In this document: piece after piece, positions 6,814 to 11,789 of the stretch
Layout: every line of letters starts with the position of its first letter
Numbering within the stretch: position 1 is the stretch's first letter
Assembly: GCA_937886455.1 (NCBI GenBank)
Contig: CALGCU010000102.1
Span: 1-11,789, forward strand
Reading direction: 5' to 3'
Source of the DNA: an uncultured Bacteroidales bacterium
GTDB taxonomy: Bacteria > Bacteroidota > Bacteroidia > Bacteroidales > Paludibacteraceae
Length of the DNA: 11,789 bases
Made by a program: the position numbers and the translations under genes
Notes under the pieces: generated by a model
Seen by the model: only the letters and a program-made list of their open reading frames with translations
Databases searched by the model: none
Told to the model about the DNA's origin: nothing

Positions 6814-6845
6814 TTTGTGTGTGTCGCAAGAAATGTCTATTTTTG
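6814..6845 (+). promoter_or_regulatory. Bacteroidetes-type promoter for the small lipoprotein gene
   Basis: TTTG at 6814-6817, a 20-base spacer, then TATTTTTG at 6838-6845, a full match to both consensus boxes and the usual spacing. The ATG at 6884 follows a leader of about 30 bases rich in A and T. The unit therefore starts independently of yqaA. Confidence 0.75.
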
Positions 6846-6883
6846 TCACGTAGAAATATTTAACTTTTTAAAATATACGAGAA

Positions 6884-7558
6884 ATGAAAAAATTATTGTT
6901 TTTATTTGTTGCTGCTCTCTGTATGACAGCATGTGGTGAACCAAACCCACCGACTCCACCGATTGTAGATGGTAATGACAGTGTTCCATCAACAGGTAAT
7001 CCTGATGTGGAAGTTCTTGAACATCAATTAACTGAAGTGGAAGGTGACCGTTTTGGTATTAAAGCGTACAACTACAATGTGATTTTCACTAAAGGTGAAA
7101 CAGACTTTGAACGTATAGAAATCGACTTGGGAGGACAAAAGGCTTATCAATACTCTATGAGCAAGGGTACTGCTTATATGATATACATTGTGTCTAAACA
7201 ACAACGTAACAATCTTCCAGCAGATGGTACTTATAATATTGCTTACTATCCTGGAGATCCGGCTGCACCTGCCGGCAGTACAGTTCCATTTGGTAGTTTT
7301 TGTCGTGGTTATAATGCAGCAGCTGATATGGAGGAAATGGTTGGTGGCCAACATGCCCCAATGGGTTCATTCCGTATGAGCCATCCGGGAAAAGGTCAAT
7401 ATGGTGTAGATTATACCGATAAAGATGTTTATAGTTATGTGACCGGTGGTAAGGTTGTTATCAAGACCAATGAAGATGGTACATATACATGGACTATTGA
7501 TTTGACTTATAGCAACTTCTCAAAAGAGAAATTAACTTGGACCGGAAATTATAGATAA
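6884..7558 (+). CDS. Small predicted lipoprotein of unknown function
   Basis: A 224-residue protein with a signal peptide and a lipobox ending MTAC (Cys17), so it should be lipid-anchored. A proline-rich linker follows (about residues 20-40, EPNPPTPPIVDG). The rest looks like a beta-rich domain with alternating hydrophobic and polar residues, an aromatic-rich middle (KAYQYSMSKGTAYMIYIVS) and an N-term to C-term run of hairpin-like GT-Y repeats. The C-terminal strands (GTYTWTIDLTYSNF, KLTWTGNYR) resemble those of Bacteroidales lipoproteins with small beta-sandwich or calycin-like folds. I see no catalytic motif and no clear acidic surface-export signal after the cysteine. It forms a single-gene unit, with its own promoter and a strong terminator 30 bases downstream, which suggests a well-expressed protein. 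Function unknown. Confidence 0.75.
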   Translation: MKKLLFLFVAALCMTACGEPNPPTPPIVDGNDSVPSTGNPDVEVLEHQLTEVEGDRFGIKAYNYNVIFTKGETDFERIEIDLGGQKAYQYSMSKGTAYMIYIVSKQQRNNLPADGTYNIAYYPGDPAAPAGSTVPFGSFCRGYNAAADMEEMVGGQHAPMGSFRMSHPGKGQYGVDYTDKDVYSYVTGGKVVIKTNEDGTYTWTIDLTYSNFSKEKLTWTGNYR

Positions 7559-7588
7559 TTCAGTATTTTTTTTATAAAAATTACATGG

Positions 7589-7627
7589 GATGCTTACTCT
7601 AATTGCTGAGTAAGCATTCTTTTTTTT
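7589..7627 (+). terminator. Intrinsic terminator for the lipoprotein gene
   Basis: ATGCTTACTC (7590-7599) and GAGTAAGCAT (7608-7617) form a perfect 10-base stem with an 8-base loop, extended by a G-U pair at 7589/7618, followed by TCTTTTTTTT. This is a textbook plus-strand terminator located 31 bases after the stop codon at 7558. Confidence 0.9.
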
Positions 7628-7698
7628 GCTGTTGGTTGTGCGGTGTTTGTGATGTATAAGGGTGATTTGTTTTTGGGTAAATGAGAATGTATAGTAAA

Positions 7699-7738
7699 CA
7701 GAAACAGGCTATTTCAAGAGTGAAGTAGCCTGTTTCTG
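7699..7738 (-). terminator. Probable terminator or 3'-end hairpin of the minus-strand operon
   Basis: The inverted repeat CAGAAACAGGCTA ... TAGCCTGTTTCTG, extended by TTTC/GAAG around an AAGAGT loop, makes a 17-base stem with one G-U pair. It lies 21 bases beyond the CoA-transferase stop. The minus-strand sequence after the stem (TTTACTATACATTCTC) has only a weak T-tract, so termination is less certain than for the plus-strand hairpin it faces, but the structure is very stable. Confidence 0.65.
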
Positions 7739-7759
7739 AGTGTTAGAGGGGGTGTTATT

Positions 7760-9049
7760 CTATCGGATACGTGTATATTCTCTACCGAACCGTTCAAATG
7801 CAGCTTTGTCGAGTGCTTCTCGTGCATCCGGATGAGCTACCTTGATGAGTTCTTTGGCTCTTTCAGCCAATGTTTTTCCTAATAAGTGTGCCACTCCGTA
7901 TTCTGTGACTACATGTTGTGTTTGGAATCGTGTGGTTACTACTCCGGCTCCCGGTGTGAGTGTGTTAACGATTTTAGACATTCCTTTCGTTTGACTGGGT
8001 AGTGCAATGAATGTTTTTCCACCTTCCGAAAGAGCACCTCCATACATGAAGTCGTGTTGTCCACCTACTCCGGAGAATATACGTGTACCGATGGAGTCGG
8101 CACATATTTGTCCTGTTAAGTCCACTTCTAACGCAGAGTTAATGGCCATTACTTTGGGGTTTTGACGAATGATGAATGGGTCATTGGTCCATGCTACATC
8201 TCTGGTGAGTAGTTTGTCGTTGTAGTGAGCCCATTCATATAGTCGTTTAGAACCTAAGATAAGCGAAGCTACTGTTTTGTGAGGCAGGATTTTCTTTTGT
8301 GAGTTGTCAATGACTCCGCTTTCCAATAAAGGCACAACTCCGTCGGTAAGTGCCTCGGTGTGTAGTCCCAAATGTTTGTGATTAGTGAGTGCCGACAATA
8401 CAGCATTGGGTATTCCTCCTACACCTATTTGTAGTGTTGCTCCGTCGGGTATGAGTTCAGCTATGTAGTTTCCTATTTTAGTTTCTAATTCATTAGGTAT
8501 AGATATGGGTAGTTCTACAAGAGGTTCGTCCACTTGTATGCATGCGTTGAATCTGCTTACGTGTATGCGTGCGTCTCCATAGGTGTAGGGCATTTGTTTA
8601 TTGACTTGCGCAATGATAGTTTTTGCACATTCAACAGCAGATGTGGCAATGTCAGCTGATGTGCCGAATGAACAATATCCATTTTCGTCAGGTTCAGACA
8701 CATTAAGCAGTACGGTGTCTATTTTGACAATCCCTCTGCGGATGAGTGAAGGTATTTCTCCCAAGAAAGCCGGTATGCAGTCAGCATAACCTGTATTTAC
8801 GGCTTTTCTTACGTTGTTGGCAACGAAGAAACTGACTGTGTGGAAGGAATCGGCGTATTCCGGTTGGCAATATGGTGCATCCCTTCTTCCGATGGCAAAG
8901 GTGTTGTAGATAGTTACGTCATGCAGTTCGTGTGCGCGTTCAACCATTGCATCCACCAAGGTTTCCGGAGTGGAAACGCTTCCTTGAATGAAAACGTGAT
9001 CGTGTGATTGAATCAGTTTAACTGCTTCTTGAGGTGTTGTGTAGTTCAT
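7760..9049 (-). CDS. Acetyl-CoA hydrolase / 4-hydroxybutyrate CoA-transferase family protein
   Basis: This is a family I CoA-transferase that moves CoA between acyl groups and acetate through a glutamyl-CoA intermediate. The 429 residues match the usual length of the cat2/AbfT group. Visible motifs: an N-terminal GSVSTPETLVDAM (23-35), GVGGIPNAVL (209-218), HTEALTDGVVPL (230-241) with E232 in the place of the catalytic glutamate of 4-hydroxybutyrate CoA-transferase, GVGGQHDFMYG (327-337) for CoA binding, and a C-terminal VVTEYGVAHLLGKT. The exact acyl substrate (acetyl, butyryl, 4-hydroxybutyryl or succinyl) cannot be read from sequence. No signal peptide: cytosolic, in fermentation or acyl-CoA recycling. 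The ATG at 9049 lies 17 bases after the stop of the HU-LysM gene, so it probably ends the same operon, which is an odd partnership. Confidence 0.88.
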   Translation of the reverse strand: MNYTTPQEAVKLIQSHDHVFIQGSVSTPETLVDAMVERAHELHDVTIYNTFAIGRRDAPYCQPEYADSFHTVSFFVANNVRKAVNTGYADCIPAFLGEIPSLIRRGIVKIDTVLLNVSEPDENGYCSFGTSADIATSAVECAKTIIAQVNKQMPYTYGDARIHVSRFNACIQVDEPLVELPISIPNELETKIGNYIAELIPDGATLQIGVGGIPNAVLSALTNHKHLGLHTEALTDGVVPLLESGVIDNSQKKILPHKTVASLILGSKRLYEWAHYNDKLLTRDVAWTNDPFIIRQNPKVMAINSALEVDLTGQICADSIGTRIFSGVGGQHDFMYGGALSEGGKTFIALPSQTKGMSKIVNTLTPGAGVVTTRFQTQHVVTEYGVAHLLGKTLAERAKELIKVAHPDAREALDKAAFERFGREYTRIR

Positions 9050-9066
9050 GATAAAAGATTGTTGGG

Positions 9067-10269
9067 TTATTTGTTAAGTATGTTTTTGTGTAATTCTTTT
9101 GCTAATTGAATACATTCGTCATTATTAGGGTCAATCAAGTTTTGAGGAAGTCGTGGTATCTTAATGGTTGTACCCACCGGAATGTTGTTTGGGTTGGGTA
9201 TGATATCTTTATTTGCTTCGTAGATGTAAACCCAGAAGTCGGCGCTTCCATAGTATTTTTTAGCCAGCCATGCCAAGCGACTTCCCTCGTTGAGTTGTGT
9301 GGTGTCTATGAAGTCTTGATAGGAAGTGGGCAGTTGTAAAGTGTTTTCCTCAGTGGGATTTTCTATGTTTACAGTTGGATCCTCTTCCGTTGTTACATTA
9401 GTCTGCGTAGTGTCTGTGTTGGTGTTGGTCTCTTCAGCAGGTGTTTGTTCTACCTGTGTTGCTTCTGCAATTTTGTTTTCAGCCCATTGTTGCACTCTGT
9501 ATGTCATATAGAAGTATGCTCCAACACATAGCAAACATACAGTTGCGGCTATACCTATAAACACTTTCCAGAAGGTGTTTTTGGAAGTAGGTTGTGTTGT
9601 AGTATTTTCAGTGCTGTTTTCTTGTGTGGGTTCTTCAGTGTGGTCGGTGGGATTGTTTTCTTCTTCAACTTTGATTTCCTCAACGGGTTGTTCGTTAGTT
9701 GTTGATTCTTCAACTTCTTTTTCCTCCGGCTGCTCAATAGTTGCTTGTGGATTTTCGTTTGTTTCGTTTTGTTCGGTAGTTGTGTCGGCCTTCATCCAAT
9801 CAGTTCCATTGATGTCGCAGAGTAGTGCTTTAATTTCGTCAGCGTCATCATTGATTTTTTGCAGGGTGTCGCCAATAGATTCAATTTCGTTGTCAGTGTC
9901 TTCTGTGTTTGGCGTGAGGAGCTGTGTGTTGTTTTCGCTTGTTGCTTGTCCTATGGATGTAGGTTGTAGGTAGGCAAAAGGTTCATTGATACGTTCTTTT
10001 ATTGCCGTATCTGGAGTGAAAGAAATGCGCGGGTGTGCCGGTATGATGATTTCTTCCCCTGTGTTGATGTTGATACTCTTTCGTGGTTCGTTCCATTGCG
10101 CTTTGAATGTTCCGAATCCATTGATTTTTACTATCCCGTCTTGTAGTAGTCCTTCTTCAATTTGGGCGAAGAAGGTTTTAGCAAAAAGTTCAGCAGTTGT
10201 TTTGCTTATTCCGCTTTTTTCTGCTAACTCTTGAAACAGGTCGCTGAGATTAAGTTTGTTTTGGCTCAT
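9067..10269 (-). CDS. HU-family DNA-binding domain fused to a transmembrane helix and LysM domain
   Basis: This 400-residue protein has four parts (numbered from the ATG): an HU/IHF-like DNA-binding domain at about 3-95, including INGFGTFKAQW and a beta-arm with INTGEEIIIPAHPRISF; a long acidic low-complexity region rich in Glu, Asn, Thr and Gln, about 108-230; one hydrophobic segment, about 234-255 (FWKVFIGIAATVCLLCVGAY); another Thr/Glu-rich linker; and a C-terminal LysM domain, about 326-375 (LNEGSRLAWLAKKYYG ... NNIPVGTTIKIPR). With HU inside and LysM in the periplasm, it is a candidate tether between the nucleoid and peptidoglycan. Family knowledge: HU binds DNA and LysM binds peptidoglycan; the tether role is inference. 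I chose the ATG at 10269 over the TTG at 10275 because AAGGAGG sits 7 bases upstream of it. It follows the small HU gene by 2 bases. Confidence 0.88.
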   Translation of the reverse strand: MSQNKLNLSDLFQELAEKSGISKTTAELFAKTFFAQIEEGLLQDGIVKINGFGTFKAQWNEPRKSININTGEEIIIPAHPRISFTPDTAIKERINEPFAYLQPTSIGQATSENNTQLLTPNTEDTDNEIESIGDTLQKINDDADEIKALLCDINGTDWMKADTTTEQNETNENPQATIEQPEEKEVEESTTNEQPVEEIKVEEENNPTDHTEEPTQENSTENTTTQPTSKNTFWKVFIGIAATVCLLCVGAYFYMTYRVQQWAENKIAEATQVEQTPAEETNTNTDTTQTNVTTEEDPTVNIENPTEENTLQLPTSYQDFIDTTQLNEGSRLAWLAKKYYGSADFWVYIYEANKDIIPNPNNIPVGTTIKIPRLPQNLIDPNNDECIQLAKELHKNILNK

Positions 10270-10271
10270 GT

Positions 10272-10556
10272 TCAATCCTCCTTCTTAGTTAGTTTGTCTT
10301 TTAGGGTGTTGCTCTGTTTGAAATTGAGTGTCAACTTTGGTGGTATAAGTGTGCGCTCCTGTGTTTTAGGGTGTACAGATATTCGCTCGTTTTTCTTTCG
10401 CACTTCAAAAGTTCCAAATCCTTGTATGGAAATGGTGTCACCCTCGCATAGGTGTGTCGTGAGGATATTGGTCAGCTGTTGTGTACACATTTCTACAACA
10501 TCTTTCTTGAGTGATGTGGTCTGTGTGATACTTTGTGTAAATTCTTTGCTGTTCAT
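10272..10556 (-). CDS. HU/IHF-family DNA-binding protein (small)
   Basis: A 94-residue protein of the HU/IHF fold: an N-terminal helical dimerisation part (1-40), ISIQGFGTFEVR (43-53) as the conserved beta-strand start, an arm region (54-75) and a final helix NTLKDKLTKKED. The arm tip is unusual: the canonical GRNPxTG reads SVHPKTQ (60-66), with Pro63 kept but the arginine-asparagine lost. It is probably a DNA-bending nucleoid protein, cytosolic. It starts 19 bases after the rimO stop, and the next gene starts 2 bases after its own stop. Its last codons (KKED, AAGAAGGAGGAT) double as the Shine-Dalgarno for the HU-LysM gene, which points to translational coupling and so to coordinated amounts of the two HU proteins. 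Confidence 0.85.
   Translation of the reverse strand: MNSKEFTQSITQTTSLKKDVVEMCTQQLTNILTTHLCEGDTISIQGFGTFEVRKKNERISVHPKTQERTLIPPKLTLNFKQSNTLKDKLTKKED
10277..10283 (-). promoter_or_regulatory. Shine-Dalgarno site of the HU-LysM gene, inside the upstream HU coding sequence
   Basis: On the minus strand the sequence reads AAGGAGG, 7 bases before ATG 10269. A perfect Shine-Dalgarno is unusual for Bacteroidetes, which mostly rely on A-rich leaders, and it decides the ATG over the TTG at 10275. It overlaps the last codons and sits just before the stop of the HU gene. Confidence 0.75.
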
Positions 10557-10575
10557 GATGTGTATGTTGTTTTAC

Positions 10576-11688
10576 TTATATATTTACTTCTCCAAAGAGG
10601 TCGAAGTCTTCAGCAGCAGTGATGAGGGTGGGGTATATGTTTCCGATTTTCAGTGGTTTGTTGATTCCGATGAGTACTTCTCCGTCCACATCAGGAGAGT
10701 CGTATTCAGTTCTTCCGATGTAAAATTCTCCTTCTTTTCGGTCAATGATTACCGGCATTGTTTTCCCTATTTTCTGTGCATTGATCTCTGCAGCTATGTT
10801 TTCTTGTATTCGCATGATGCGTGCCACTCGCTGTTCCTTCTCTTCCATAGGGATATTGTCCTGGTAGTGGAGGTTGGCATAAGTGCCGTCTTCATCAGAA
10901 TAGGCAAATGCTCCTAAGCGTTCGAACCTTGCCTTTTGTACGAATTGTTCCAATTGTTGTACATCATCTTCGGTTTCTCCCGGATGTCCTAATAACAGTG
11001 TGGTGCGTAGATGTATTCCCGGTACTTCTTCTCTTATTCGTTGCAGAAGTTGATGTGTTTCTTCCGATGTGATGTTACGTCGCATGAGTTGTAGCATGTG
11101 GTTGGAAATGTGTTGTAGTGCAATGTCTAAGTAGTTGCACACATTATCTCTTTCTCGCATGACTTTAAGTATGTCGTATGGGAATTTTGCAGGATAAGCA
11201 TAATGTAGTCGTATCCATTCCACTCCTTTAGTGTCTGCTATGCGATTGATGAGTTCCGCCAATTGAGTTTTTTTGTATAGGTCAATTCCGTAGTATGACA
11301 GGTCTTGAGCTATGATTTGAAATTCTTTTACTCCTTTGCTTGTAAGCCATTTTACCTCTTGCAGAATGTCTTCCATGCTTCTGCTTTTGTGGTGTCCTGT
11401 GATAATGGGTATGGCGCAGTAGGAGCATGTCCTATTACAGCCTTCTGATATTTTGAGGTAGGCGTAATGTTTAGGTGTGGTGAGAGTTCGTTGCGTGGCT
11501 ATGTTATGATTCCAAGTGTGCTGCATGTCTGTGATGATTTGCGGGTATTCAAATTTCCCGTAGAATCTGTCCACTTCGGGTATTTCGGCTTGGAGTTCTT
11601 TTTTGTAGCGTTCAGGCAGACATCCCATGACGAATAGTTTGTCTATTTTGCCTTTTTGTTTCCTTTCTGCGAATTGAAGTATGGTTTT
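10576..11688 (-). pseudogene. rimO: Ribosomal protein S12 methylthiotransferase RimO, 5'-truncated
   Basis: RimO is a radical SAM enzyme that adds a methylthio group to an aspartate of ribosomal protein S12. The radical SAM cluster motif CNRTCSYC (Cys64, 68 and 71, counted from the ATG at 11628), KEFQIIAQDLSYYGIDLY, EWIRLHYAYP and LRTTLLLGHPGETE are all intact, and a C-terminal TRAM-like domain ends in AAEDFDLFGE. In-frame RimO-like sequence (TILQFAERKQKGKIDKLFV) continues upstream of the ATG to a TAA at 11689-11691. The first ~80 residues of a normal RimO (about 430 long), with the first two cysteines of the N-terminal cluster domain (LGCxKN and NTCGF), are missing; only the third, Cys3 (MGCL), remains. 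The remaining protein of 350 residues could be translated from 11628 but would lack the second [4Fe-4S] cluster, so I call it broken, or cut by an assembly artefact. Confidence 0.8.
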
Positions 11689-11789
11689 TTATAGTTTTAA
11701 TATAGTTTTTTTTTCTCGATGAAATTATTTTTGAATATACAATTCCGCGAATAGGAACCCGAATTGATGTTGTATTGATTATTAAAGGA
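11689..11789. other. Unrelated AT-rich sequence replacing the start of rimO
   Basis: Beyond the stop at 11689-11691 no reading frame matches the RimO N-terminus. The sequence is AT-rich with a run of nine T's (11706-11714) and lacks the G-rich skew of the rest of the window. One minus-strand frame entering at 11788 reads IINTTSIRVPIRGIVY, which weakly recalls the start of short LytTR-type DNA-binding domains of Bacteroidetes, then runs into low-complexity Lys/Ile/Ser residues. It could be a second gene fragment joined to rimO, or mis-assembled contig-end sequence. Confidence 0.4.

Noticed and set aside
9575..9973. 132-residue plus-strand frame rich in Ser, Cys and Val
   Set aside because: Antisense shadow of the acidic low-complexity region of the HU-LysM gene; low-complexity composition explains the long open frame.
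10231..10917. 228-residue plus-strand frame
   Set aside because: Antisense to the HU genes and the rimO 3' end, which are well supported on the minus strand; no start signal or domain.
11706..11714. T9 run near the right edge as a terminator
   Set aside because: No stable stem precedes it on either strand; more likely AT-rich sequence or a low-quality end.
1..11789. CRISPR array, tRNA, rRNA, insertion sequence or toxin-antitoxin pair
   Set aside because: No regularly spaced direct repeats, cloverleaf, rRNA-like sequence or transposase was seen; the small left-end genes do not look like a known toxin-antitoxin pair.

Overview
The window looks like a Bacteroidales (Bacteroidetes) chromosome segment, probably from a gut-type species. 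Three promoters fit the Bacteroidetes pattern (TTG-type -33 box, 20-base spacer, TAnnTTTG -7 box). Lipoproteins with Bacteroidales-style lipoboxes are frequent, and the gene families (long M24B Xaa-Pro aminopeptidase, Rieske-like lipoprotein, HU-LysM fusion, RimO) are typical of that order. No rRNA, tRNA, CRISPR array, insertion sequence or transposase was seen.

Layout. (1) Bases 1 to about 640: AT-rich, with three small tightly spaced minus-strand genes separated by near-identical AT-palindromic spacers. This looks like phage or another mobile element. The + strand is C-rich here and G-rich immediately afterwards, so a compositional boundary lies near 600-640. (2) 641-934: a gene-poor stretch holding the promoter of the next unit. 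(3) 935-6789, plus strand: an Xaa-Pro aminopeptidase overlapping a Rieske-like lipoprotein with non-standard ligands; then, from a second promoter, a dipeptidyl-carboxypeptidase-type M3 lipoprotein, a polytopic membrane protein of unknown function and a YqaA-type DedA-superfamily protein. (4) 6814-7627: a single-gene unit for a small unknown lipoprotein with its own promoter and a strong intrinsic terminator. (5) 7699-11688, minus strand: reading right to left, rimO (5'-truncated), a small HU-family protein, a membrane-anchored HU-LysM fusion and a CoA-transferase, ending at a hairpin that faces the plus-strand terminator. (6) 11689-11789: sequence that does not continue rimO; a breakpoint or assembly edge.

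How the genes may work together. The left chromosomal block has a peptide-degradation theme: a lipid-anchored M3 peptidase cutting peptides in the envelope and a cytosolic aminopeptidase releasing N-terminal residues before proline. The right block combines ribosome modification (RimO), DNA architecture (two HU-family proteins, one predicted to span the inner membrane and carry a periplasmic LysM domain) and CoA-ester metabolism.

The most interesting items are the HU-TM-LysM protein, which could tie DNA to the cell wall, the Rieske-fold lipoprotein whose two ligand histidines are replaced, the phage-like cassette with repeated palindromic spacers, and the broken rimO. I found no complete, clearly undescribed system.
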